This document shows, piece by piece, positions 1-5,666 of a DNA stretch of 5,666 bases. This DNA is from Candidatus Cloacimonadota bacterium (GTDB lineage Bacteria > Cloacimonadota > Cloacimonadia > Cloacimonadales > TCS61), in assembly GCA_030592835.1 (NCBI GenBank), contig JAUVIJ010000136.1, positions 1 to 5,666 on the forward strand, read 5' to 3'. The translations under genes and the position numbers were made by a program. The notes below the pieces were generated by a model. That model ran no database searches. It had not been told where the DNA came from and worked only from the letters and a program-made list of their open reading frames with translations. The number at the start of each line of letters is the position of its first letter. Positions within the stretch are counted from its first letter, which is position 1.

Positions 1-2
1 TG

Positions 3-899
3 AACAAAAGAACTGAGTATCTAAAGATCTTTAACGATATTTTTCTTTGGCGCGGTGATCCTAAACTTTTCATTGCTATGATAAAATCCCTGGAAGATAA
101 ATTCAATGTCGATTTCGATACAAAGATCGGAAATGTGCGTGTGATTCTGGTAGTTGAAGAGAATATTAATTATTTTTCATTATTTCTGCCTATCTTTTAT
201 GCCGAAAGTATGCGATTAACACAGGAATTAATCGAATCTGAATTACAAGATTCAAATAAGAGACTACGAATGCGGGGACGACCTAAAGTCTTATTAGTTC
301 ATAATTATAACAATGCTATAGAGATGTTCAACAAATATAAAGAATATATTATCTGTGTGATCAGCAATGTCTATATGAAAGTAGATCAGGAGTATAGTCA
401 GTTTGGAGGGATTAAATTAATAAGAGAAATTCGTGATCAAAGTTCGGATCTTCCAATTTTGATGCAATCAGCCGATCTGTTCAATGAAAAAGAATCTAGA
501 AAATTGAATGTTCAATTTCTTTATAAAGGTTCTAATAAGCTTCTTGCAGATATCAGAACTTTTGTAATTAACAATCTAGGCTTTGGTGATTTTGTGTTCA
601 GAAACAATGAAGGGCAGGATATCGGCAGAGCAAAGTCTATGTACGATTTTGAAAAACAATTAGCTTCAATTCCTGAGGAATCGTTGCTTTATCATGCCAG
701 CAGAAATCATTTTTCCGCCTGGCTTATGGCTCACGGTAAGGTTAAAATTGCCCAACAGATCCGTTTTCTTGTTGCTTCGGATTTTCTCGATGTCGATGAT
801 ATTAGAAAATTCCTGACTAATACGATCAAAACGGTCAGAGAGCAGAGGAATAGAGGAAAAGTAGTTACTTTCGATAATTCAATTTTCACTGAGGAATAA
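3..899 (+). CDS. N-terminal part of interrupted PEP/pyruvate-binding domain protein: receiver-like module, 5' partial
   Basis: The frame is open from the first complete codon at position 3, and the segment before the first Met (78) reads like family sequence (WRGDPKLFIAMIKSLEDKF), so the true start lies upstream of the window. Counting from the Met at 78, residues about 20-165 fold like a response-regulator receiver domain: an acidic pair in VVEEN (27-28), a beta-3 strand ending VISNVYM (94-100), Ser131 in LMQSAD, and the conserved Lys150 in FLYKG. The phospho-acceptor position is Asn97, not Asp. Residues about 205-273 form a helical linker with the signature HFSAWLMAHG, which in this family directly precedes the ATP-grasp module. 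A TAA at 897-899 ends the reading, but the same frame continues into that module. On its own this would be a regulatory or linker fragment without catalytic domain. The family assignment comes from remembered homologues; the physiological role is unknown to me. Confidence 0.8.
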   Translation, partial: NKRTEYLKIFNDIFLWRGDPKLFIAMIKSLEDKFNVDFDTKIGNVRVILVVEENINYFSLFLPIFYAESMRLTQELIESELQDSNKRLRMRGRPKVLLVHNYNNAIEMFNKYKEYIICVISNVYMKVDQEYSQFGGIKLIREIRDQSSDLPILMQSADLFNEKESRKLNVQFLYKGSNKLLADIRTFVINNLGFGDFVFRNNEGQDIGRAKSMYDFEKQLASIPEESLLYHASRNHFSAWLMAHGKVKIAQQIRFLVASDFLDVDDIRKFLTNTIKTVREQRNRGKVVTFDNSIFTEE

Positions 900-947
900 A
901 AGATCGTACAACTAACGGAAGGTTCTTTAGGTGGAAAGGGAAGAGGA

Positions 948-2606
948 TTGGCATTTTTGAATGCTTTTCTGATCACTATAGATTTGAACACGGAATTCCA
1001 GGATATCACGATAAAGCTTCCTAAAACAGCCATTATCGGCACTAATGAATTCGATAGTTTTCTTGAAAATAATCGGATAAACATCGAAAAATTGATCCAA
1101 AAACAGGATAATGAAATAGAAGAGGAATTTCTACGGGGTTCTTTAAGTCAAATACTTCGAGAACGCCTTAAAATCCTGCTTGCTGCAACCGATCAACCAC
1201 TAGCAATAAGATCATCGGGTCTTCTGGAAGATTCTCAATCACAACCCTTTGCCGGAATATACAGAACTTATATGCTCCCCAATAATAATCCGAATTTTCA
1301 TATGAGGCTGCAGCAATTAGAAAATGCTATTAAAATTATTTTTTCCACACCCTTTCAGAAAAATCCCAGAACATATATAGAAAGTAATCATTATCAGATT
1401 GAAGAAGAAAAAATGGCTGTTGTAATTCAGGAAATCGGTGGATCTGATCATGGGAAAGACCTCTTTTATCCAACATTTTCAGGCGCTGCTCAGTCTTATA
1501 ACTTCTACCCTGCAACAGGTATGAGCCATAGTGATGGTATTGTGGCTTTAGCTGCAGGACTTGGAAAGACTGTTGTAGATGGTGAAAGAGCTCTGAGATA
1601 CTGTCCCCGACATCCCCGGATCAATATTCTCGAACCCAAAGATATTGTGGAAAACAATCAAAGAGAGTATTATGCAATCGATCTTAACAGATCCAATTTC
1701 AATTTACAAGAAGGAGAAAAATCTACATTAAAGAAGATAAAAATCACATCAAGAAATTTTGAAGAGACCCTTAAGAATCTGTCTTCAGTGTGGGATTATA
1801 AAAATTTGAATTTCATAGATGGTAAATTTGCTAAAGGTCCCCGTGTTTTGACTTTCAGGAATATTATTCATTATAATTCCATTCCTTTGTCGGAAATTCT
1901 TTTGCGCATCCTGGAAATAGGTGAAGTCGGACTTGGTGTTCCAGTAGAAATCGAGTTTGCAGTTGACTATATTTCCACCAGTACAACTGATTATAAACCC
2001 ACATTCTATTTATTACAGATCAGACCTCTATCTATAAGCAAGGAATATACCGAGGTCGATATCGGTATTGGGGAAGAAAACAGTATTATTTTAAGATCTT
2101 CCCATGCAATGGGACACGGTGTTATCAATCATATTCAAGATATAGTATTTATTGATCCGTTGGATTTTGATAATACCGATACAATGTCAATGGTTGCTGA
2201 AATCGAGAAAATCAATATATCTTTAAAACAATTAGAAAGAGAGTATATTTTAATTGGTGCCGGAAGATGGGGTACAAGTGACAGATTTCTTGGGATTCCT
2301 GTAAAATGGACTCAAATAAACAAAGCCAGGATAATCATTGAAACTAATCTTGAACATTTTGTTGTGGAAGCATCTCAGGGAAGCCATTTCTTTCATAATC
2401 TTATAGCAATGAACATTGGTTACTTCACAGTCGGGAAAACTTCCACCCACGATTTTATTGATTGGAACTGGTTAAAAAATCAGGAAACAATCAGTCGCAC
2501 AAAATATTTCTATCACATCAGACTTGCTGATCCTGTCGTTGTAAAAGTCAATGGTAGAAAGGGTAACGCTGTGATTCTCAAATATAGCGGGAACAATAAC
2601 TCATAG
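948..2606 (+). CDS. C-terminal part of interrupted PEP/pyruvate-binding domain protein: PPDK/PEP synthase-type ATP-grasp module
   Basis: The nominal TTG start at 948 is the first usable in-frame start after the stop at 897-899, but family sequence already begins at 900 (KIVQLTEGSLGGKGRG), so 948 is probably not a genuine start. Counted from 948, residues 1-365 match the nucleotide-binding half of PEP synthase and pyruvate phosphate dikinase: IRSSGLLEDSQSQPFAG (87-103), MAVVIQEIGG (156-165), GLGKTVVDGERALRY (204-218), and EIEFAVDY with LLQIRP (334-360). A family-specific C-terminal region follows: AMGHGVINHIQDIVFIDP (387-404), LIGAGRWGTSDRFLGIPV (435-452), and EASQGSHFFHNL (474-485). There is no phosphohistidine swivelling domain and no PEP/pyruvate TIM barrel, so this cannot be a complete PEP synthase or PPDK. 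ATP-dependent phosphoryl transfer is only inferred. Starting at 948 would lose the glycine-rich loop GGKGRG needed for nucleotide binding. It ends in TAG. Confidence 0.8.
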   Translation: MAFLNAFLITIDLNTEFQDITIKLPKTAIIGTNEFDSFLENNRINIEKLIQKQDNEIEEEFLRGSLSQILRERLKILLAATDQPLAIRSSGLLEDSQSQPFAGIYRTYMLPNNNPNFHMRLQQLENAIKIIFSTPFQKNPRTYIESNHYQIEEEKMAVVIQEIGGSDHGKDLFYPTFSGAAQSYNFYPATGMSHSDGIVALAAGLGKTVVDGERALRYCPRHPRINILEPKDIVENNQREYYAIDLNRSNFNLQEGEKSTLKKIKITSRNFEETLKNLSSVWDYKNLNFIDGKFAKGPRVLTFRNIIHYNSIPLSEILLRILEIGEVGLGVPVEIEFAVDYISTSTTDYKPTFYLLQIRPLSISKEYTEVDIGIGEENSIILRSSHAMGHGVINHIQDIVFIDPLDFDNTDTMSMVAEIEKINISLKQLEREYILIGAGRWGTSDRFLGIPVKWTQINKARIIIETNLEHFVVEASQGSHFFHNLIAMNIGYFTVGKTSTHDFIDWNWLKNQETISRTKYFYHIRLADPVVVKVNGRKGNAVILKYSGNNNS

Positions 2607-2671
2607 GATAATTTTTAGCTAATCTTACTATTTTACCCAGATGATACAGTAGAACTTTGCAAATAGCATCA

Positions 2672-2688
2672 ATAAGCCTTAGGCTTAT
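2672..2688 (+). terminator. 17-bp palindrome, possible weak terminator or operator
   Basis: ATAAGCCT-T-AGGCTTAT is a perfect palindrome with 8-bp arms around one central base, 65 bases after the upstream stop codon. As RNA it forms a 7-bp stem with a UUA loop, followed by AAAUCUUUU, which is a poor U-tract. It could end transcription of the upstream gene weakly, stabilise its 3' end, or bind a dimeric regulator. The sequence does not decide between these. Confidence 0.35.
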
Positions 2689-2826
2689 AAATCTTTTGTG
2701 TGTGAGTGATTCATAAAATTATTTCTGAATATCTTGATGATATGTACATTACGAATGCTTTCGAAACTAAACAATTCCCCCTATTAAATATTATTACTCT
2801 TTAATAAACCTCGACTGCATTATTTG

Positions 2827-2838
2827 GGTATAAATACC
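2827..2838. promoter_or_regulatory. GGTATAAATACC palindrome upstream of the gdhA promoter
   Basis: Perfect 5-bp arms GGTAT and ATACC flank AA. The site lies 26 bases upstream of the TTGACA box, where an activator or repressor could bind. It also contains TATAAA, so it could instead be part of an upstream -10 element, although no good -35 sits at the usual distance. Palindromes of this size occur by chance in AT-rich DNA. Confidence 0.25.
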
Positions 2839-2864
2839 TACAGTAAAAATTTTAATGGAAGTTC

Positions 2865-2892
2865 TTGACAGATAAAAATTATTCTAAATTTT
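2865..2892 (+). promoter_or_regulatory. Candidate gdhA promoter
   Basis: TTGACA at 2865-2870 is a perfect sigma70-type -35 hexamer. No good TATAAT lies 16-18 bases downstream. The nearest candidate is TAAATTTT at 2885-2892, which matches seven of eight positions of the Bacteroidota-type TAnnTTTG element. A start site near 2900 would give a leader of about 30 bases before the ATG at 2930. TATAAC at 2901-2906 is too far from the -35 and too close to the ribosome binding site. Confidence 0.35.
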
Positions 2893-2913
2893 TCGGCACA
2901 TATAACAAAATGA

Positions 2914-2920
2914 AAGAAGG
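2914..2920 (+). promoter_or_regulatory. Ribosome binding site that decides the gdhA start
   Basis: AAGAAGG ends directly before an in-frame ATG at 2921 but stands 9 bases before the second ATG at 2930. Only the second has workable spacing, so 2930 is the preferred start and the three extra residues MVT are probably not translated. Confidence 0.6.
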
Positions 2921-2929
2921 ATGGTAACT

Positions 2930-4261
2930 ATGAATTTAGAGCAATTTTTGGTAATGGTAGATGCCAAGAATCCCAATCAGCCAGAATTTATGCAGGCTGT
3001 AAAAGAAGTTATTGAATCTATTTGGCCGGTTTACGATGGAAATCCCCGTTATAAAGAAGCTAAAATTCTCGACCGTATTGTTGAACCAGAACGAATTATA
3101 ATGTTCCGTGTTCCCTGGGTTAGAGATAATGGTGAGGTTCAGGTTAATAAAGGCTACAGAATAGAATTCAACAGTGCGATCGGTCCTTACAAAGGTGGAT
3201 TGAGATTTCATCCCAGCGTTAATTTAAGTATTCTCAAGTTCTTAGGTTTTGAACAGGTTTTCAAAAACAGTCTGACCACTCTTCCCATGGGTGGAGGTAA
3301 AGGTGGATCTGACTTTGATCCTAAAGGAAAATCCGATAATGAAGTCATGCGATTCTGTCAGTCATTTATGATGGAATTATTCCGTCATATTGGTCCGAAC
3401 ACCGACGTGCCGGCAGGTGATATCGGTGTTGGTGGTCGTGAGATAGGTTATATGTTCGGGATATACAAAAAACTTCGTAATGAGTTTACCGGTGTTCTTA
3501 CAGGTAAAAGTCTCAATTGGGGTGGAAGTCTGATCCGTCCAGAAGCAACAGGATACGGAGCTGTTTATTTTGCAGATGAAATGCTCAAAACTAGGGGTGA
3601 ATCCTTTAAAGGTAAAACAGTAACTGTTTCCGGTTCTGGTAATGTTGCTCAATACGCTTCAGAAAAAGTTAATGAATTAGGTGGGAAAGTTGTAACATTA
3701 TCTGATTCCAGTGGAACTATATACGATCCTGATGGGATTGATAAGGATAAATTGAAATTTGTCATGGAACTCAAAAATGTAAGACGCGGCAGGATCAAAG
3801 AATATGCTGATGAGTTCGGAGTTGAATATTTCGAAGGAAAGAAACCTTGGTCCGTTAAATGTGATGTTGCTCTTCCTAGTGCAACTCAGAACGAAATCAA
3901 TGAAGATGATGCCAATGAATTGATCAAAAATGGTTGTTTCTGCGTATCCGAAGGTGCTAATATGCCTAGTACTCCTAAAGCAATTGACATTTACCTGAAA
4001 AATAAGATCCTTTATGGTCCGGGAAAAGCAGCAAATGCAGGAGGAGTAGCGACTTCCGGATTGGAAATGTCACAAAATAGCCTGAGATTGAACTGGTCGA
4101 GGAAAGAAGTAGATGATAAACTGCACAATATTATGATAGCTATCCATGAACAATGTGTTGAACACGGTAAAGACGGGGATTTCGTCAATTATGTGAATGG
4201 TGCCAACATCGCTGGATTCCTTAAAGTTGCTGCATCAATGCTTGATCAAGGAATTGTCTAA
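2930..4261 (+). CDS. gdhA: NADP-type glutamate dehydrogenase
   Basis: This enzyme catalyses the reversible reductive amination of 2-oxoglutarate with ammonia to L-glutamate and acts in the cytoplasm, in this family usually as a homohexamer. The start at 2930 gives 443 residues, the normal length for hexameric bacterial GDH; an ATG at 2921 would add three. All expected motifs are present: the substrate-binding region PYKGGLRFHP (Lys88), EQVFKNSLTTLPMGGGKGG (Lys112 and catalytic Lys124), and PAGDIGVGGREIGYMFG with the catalytic Asp164. The Rossmann fold has SGSGNVAQYA (234-243), and SDSSG (258-262) resembles the NADP-dependent E. coli enzyme rather than NAD-type enzymes, so NADP(H) use is inferred. 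GANMPSTPKA and ANAGGVATSGLEMSQN complete the active-site cleft. The gene looks intact. It has its own upstream promoter region and a strong terminator just downstream, so it is probably transcribed alone. Confidence 0.96.
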   Translation: MNLEQFLVMVDAKNPNQPEFMQAVKEVIESIWPVYDGNPRYKEAKILDRIVEPERIIMFRVPWVRDNGEVQVNKGYRIEFNSAIGPYKGGLRFHPSVNLSILKFLGFEQVFKNSLTTLPMGGGKGGSDFDPKGKSDNEVMRFCQSFMMELFRHIGPNTDVPAGDIGVGGREIGYMFGIYKKLRNEFTGVLTGKSLNWGGSLIRPEATGYGAVYFADEMLKTRGESFKGKTVTVSGSGNVAQYASEKVNELGGKVVTLSDSSGTIYDPDGIDKDKLKFVMELKNVRRGRIKEYADEFGVEYFEGKKPWSVKCDVALPSATQNEINEDDANELIKNGCFCVSEGANMPSTPKAIDIYLKNKILYGPGKAANAGGVATSGLEMSQNSLRLNWSRKEVDDKLHNIMIAIHEQCVEHGKDGDFVNYVNGANIAGFLKVAASMLDQGIV

Positions 4262-4280
4262 CAGTATAAATAACTATTAT

Positions 4281-4311
4281 AAAGACCCTTGTTTTGACAG
4301 GGGTCTTTTTT
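4281..4311 (+). terminator. Rho-independent terminator of gdhA
   Basis: The 12-base arms at 4281-4292 and 4297-4308 pair throughout (AAAGACCC with GGGTCTTT plus four inner pairs, one of them T-G wobble) around a TTTG loop. A run of six T at 4306-4311 overlaps the base of the stem. It begins 19 bases after the gdhA stop, which is a textbook position, and it separates gdhA from the following operon. Confidence 0.92.
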
Positions 4312-4395
4312 ATATCAGCAATTCCTGTAAATTCTGTTCGATTTAATGAATATTTATCAAAATATTGCTGTTGAGGAATAATTAATGCAAATAAC

Positions 4396-4425
4396 TTGTA
4401 TAAAAATAACTTTACACTTATTTTG
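4396..4425 (+). promoter_or_regulatory. Possible promoter of the acyltransferase operon
   Basis: Since gdhA is terminated at about 4311, the next operon needs its own promoter between there and 4458. The best candidate is TTG at 4396-4398 with TATTTTG 20 bases further on (4419-4425), loosely like the Bacteroidota -33/-7 pattern. TTTACA at 4411-4416 and TATAAA at 4399-4404 are alternative elements without good partners. The assignment is weak. Confidence 0.18.
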
Positions 4426-4448
4426 TTATGCAATAAATGCCGACATCT

Positions 4449-4452
4449 GAGG
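4449..4452 (+). promoter_or_regulatory. Ribosome binding site deciding the acyltransferase start
   Basis: GAGG lies 5 bases before the ATG at 4458. The in-frame ATG further upstream at 4437 follows an AT-rich run without any Shine-Dalgarno match, so 4458 is preferred and seven N-terminal residues are dropped. Confidence 0.5.
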
Positions 4453-4457
4453 TAATT

Positions 4458-5216
4458 ATGGAAAAAAATATTTCTGATTCTGCAAAAATTGATTTTGGGG
4501 TAAAATACGGTCATAATTGTATTATAATGAATGATGTTGAAATCGGAAAAAATAGTATATTGGGAAATAACATCATCATTTATGAAGGGACCATAATCGG
4601 GAAGAATACAAGGATTGACGATAATACAATAATAGGTAAATCACCCATGATCTCACCCCGGAGTATTCTCAAATCTGATAAAAGGATTTTAAAACCGACA
4701 ATGATCGGAGATAATAATACTATTGGTTCAAATGTGATTATATATAAACAGTGTGAAATGGGGGATTTTAATCTGATTGCCGATCTGGCAACGATCCGAG
4801 AAAATGTTGATATTGGAGATTATAACATCATCGGAAGAGGAGTTGCTATAGAGAATTTTGTATCTATCGGGCAAAGAAATAAAATAGAAACCAATTGTTA
4901 TATTACAGCTTATTCCAGGATTGAGGATTACTGTTTTATCGCTCCTGCTGTTGCTACCAGTAATGATAATTACATGGGCAGGGATGAAGAGAGGTTCAAA
5001 CATTTTAAAGGTGTAACGGTAAAAACTGGTGGTAGAATCGGAGTAAATGTTACAGTCCTGCCAGGCATTATTATCGAATCCGATACTATGATTTCCGCTG
5101 GAAGTCTTGTTTCTAAAAACACCAGTGCCGAAGACATCTGGATGGGAGTCCCAGCTCGAAAGATCCGCAAAGTTCCTGAAACACAATTACTAAAAAATAA
5201 TTTGGATAAAGGATGA
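4458..5216 (+). CDS. Left-handed beta-helix (hexapeptide-repeat) acyltransferase
   Basis: The 252-residue protein is built almost entirely of hexapeptide repeats ([LIV]-G-X4 type), the fold of trimeric acyl- and acetyltransferases that use acyl-CoA or acyl-ACP. Repeat coils run at about residues 25-60 (VEIGKNSILGNN, TIIGKNTRIDDN), 82-165 (MIGDNNTIGSN, VDIGDYNIIGRG, VSIGQRNKIETN), and 192-222 (GRIGVNVTVLPGIII). A loop that leaves the helix at about 167-185 (TSNDNYMGRDEERFKHFKG) resembles the TNDxY region of nucleotide-sugar N-acetyltransferases such as the WbpD/WlbB group, and the chain closes with the usual MGVPARKIRK. The protein is longer than WbpD because of extra N-terminal coils. The substrate is not evident; a sugar precursor of an envelope glycan is inferred because the next gene is a polyprenyl-phosphate glycosyltransferase whose start overlaps this stop. 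It is not LpxA- or GlmU-like enough to name. Confidence 0.85.
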   Translation: MEKNISDSAKIDFGVKYGHNCIIMNDVEIGKNSILGNNIIIYEGTIIGKNTRIDDNTIIGKSPMISPRSILKSDKRILKPTMIGDNNTIGSNVIIYKQCEMGDFNLIADLATIRENVDIGDYNIIGRGVAIENFVSIGQRNKIETNCYITAYSRIEDYCFIAPAVATSNDNYMGRDEERFKHFKGVTVKTGGRIGVNVTVLPGIIIESDTMISAGSLVSKNTSAEDIWMGVPARKIRKVPETQLLKNNLDKG

Positions 5217-5666
5217 AAGCCTTAGTTATTATTCCAACTTACAATGAAGCTGAAAATATCACCAGAATCATTATCCAGGTTCTGCAACAGCATGAATCTG
5301 TTGAAGTTCTGGTTGTAGATGATAATTCACCTGATAATACTTCCGGATTGGTTGAGAAATTTCAGAGAAAAAATAAGCGGATACATCTGATTAAGAGATC
5401 TGGTAAATTAGGTTTGGGTTCAGCTTATGTGGAAGGTTTTAAATTCGCCTTGGAAAATGAGTACGATTTTATCTTCGAAATGGATGCTGATTTTTCTCAT
5501 GATCCCGAGATGATACCGATAATGCTGGAAGAAATTGATAACTGTGATCTAATAATCGGATCTCGATATATCAAGGGTATGAATGTTGTAAACTGGCCGC
5601 TGAGAAGGCTTTTACTGAGTTATTTTGCCTCGAAATATGTTCAGATAATCACAGGAATGCCTATAA
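5213..5666 (+). CDS. Polyprenyl-phosphate mannosyltransferase (DPM1-like GT2), 3' partial
   Basis: This is a family 2 glycosyltransferase of the dolichol/polyprenol-phosphate mannose synthase type, expected to transfer a sugar, usually mannose from GDP-mannose, to a polyprenyl phosphate at the inner face of the membrane. Within the 151 visible residues are the nucleotide-binding PTYNEAENI (8-16), VVDDNSPDNT (34-43), the metal-binding MDADFSHDP (90-98), the acceptor-side GSRYIKG (116-122), and NWPLRRLLLSYFAS (127-140). All of these are characteristic of the DPM1 group. Family members have about 240 residues, or more if C-terminal membrane helices follow, so a third or more lies beyond the window. 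The ATG at 5213 shares four bases with the preceding TGA (ATGA), so translation is probably coupled to the acyltransferase and both belong to one operon. The sugar specificity is inferred. Confidence 0.9.
   Translation, partial: MKALVIIPTYNEAENITRIIIQVLQQHESVEVLVVDDNSPDNTSGLVEKFQRKNKRIHLIKRSGKLGLGSAYVEGFKFALENEYDFIFEMDADFSHDPEMIPIMLEEIDNCDLIIGSRYIKGMNVVNWPLRRLLLSYFASKYVQIITGMPI

Larger units (their letters stand above)
3..2606 (+). pseudogene. Single PEP/pyruvate-binding fusion gene disrupted by an in-frame TAA
   Basis: Positions 3-2606 form one frame with exactly one internal stop, TAA at 897-899. The residues on each side join as ...FDNSIFTEE, stop, KIVQLTEGSLGGKGRGLAF..., which is the continuous linker-to-ATP-grasp junction of a family of roughly a thousand residues (length recalled). 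Because the frame does not shift, a single base substitution is enough, for example from GAA, CAA, AAA, TAT or TAC. The visible part encodes 866 residues apart from the stop. The stop falls in a linker between modules, so the two halves could in principle be made separately. However, the only restart nearby, TTG 948, removes the GGKGRG loop, and the purine-rich run before it (935-947) is simply those glycine, lysine and arginine codons. A real nonsense allele, a strain variant or an assembly error are all possible. Confidence 0.65.
2607..2929. other. Non-coding region between the PEP/pyruvate-binding gene and gdhA
   Basis: This AT-rich stretch has no credible gene on either strand. It holds a 17-bp palindrome (2672-2688), small inverted repeats ATATC/GATAT (2729-2743) and TATTAAA/TTTAATA (2782-2806), an 8-bp TTTCGAAA palindrome (2759-2766), a 12-bp GGTATAAATACC palindrome (2827-2838), a TTGACA box (2865-2870) and the gdhA ribosome binding site. 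It most likely combines the 3' end of the upstream transcript with the promoter region of gdhA. I see no recognisable riboswitch or tRNA. Confidence 0.6.

Noticed and set aside
897..899. Stop-codon recoding (alternative code, selenocysteine, pyrrolysine or readthrough)
   Set aside because: The codon is TAA, while Sec uses TGA and Pyl uses TAG. TAA also ends gdhA normally, and the following base A is not a favourable readthrough context.
897..950. Frameshift or programmed frameshift as the cause of the split gene
   Set aside because: Sequence before and after the stop is in the same frame, and homology resumes directly at 900, so no shift is needed.
2910..2927. Five-codon reading frame (MKEGW) just before gdhA, possible leader peptide
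   Set aside because: It consists mostly of the gdhA Shine-Dalgarno sequence, has no ribosome binding site of its own and no regulatory codon run; chance is the simpler explanation.
4221..4514. Minus-strand open frame across the gdhA-acyltransferase gap
   Set aside because: It overlaps the gdhA end, the terminator and the next gene start, and its translation has no recognisable motif.
4728..5186. 152-residue open frame on the minus strand inside the acyltransferase gene
   Set aside because: It lies fully antisense to a well-supported gene and its translation shows no recognisable domain. The other minus-strand open frames in this window (for example 731-1084, 2936-3211, 3377-3652) are rejected for the same reason.

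Overview
This AT-rich bacterial window holds four genes, all on the + strand, in three transcription blocks. I cannot name the organism from sequence alone. The first gene belongs to a family I recall mainly from Bacteroidota and relatives (the FCB group). The clear Shine-Dalgarno sequence before gdhA is unlike typical Bacteroidota, so a neighbouring FCB phylum such as Cloacimonadota is plausible. This is a low-confidence inference.

Positions 1-2606 carry one large gene whose start lies before the window. It fuses a receiver-like regulatory module to a PEP synthase/PPDK-type ATP-grasp (PEP/pyruvate-binding) module. A single in-frame TAA at 897-899 cuts it in two. The reading frame and the family homology continue unchanged on both sides, so this is a nonsense change and not a frameshift. 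The receiver-like module also has Asn where the phospho-acceptor Asp would be expected. The gene looks inactivated, truncated or affected by a consensus error. Its exact function in the family is unknown to me.

Positions 2607-2929 are non-coding. They contain a 17-bp palindrome, a few AT-rich inverted repeats, a GGTATAAATACC palindrome and a TTGACA box, and probably form the promoter region of the next gene. Positions 2930-4261 encode NADP-type glutamate dehydrogenase (gdhA), the link between ammonia and 2-oxoglutarate/glutamate. It is followed at once by a strong intrinsic terminator (4281-4311), so gdhA appears to be a single-gene transcript.

Positions 4458-5666 begin a new operon: a left-handed beta-helix (hexapeptide-repeat) acyltransferase whose stop overlaps by 4 bp the start of a GT2 polyprenyl-phosphate mannosyltransferase, cut by the window end. 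Together they suggest assembly or modification of lipid-linked sugars for the cell envelope or protein glycosylation. No RNA genes, mobile elements or CRISPR arrays are visible.
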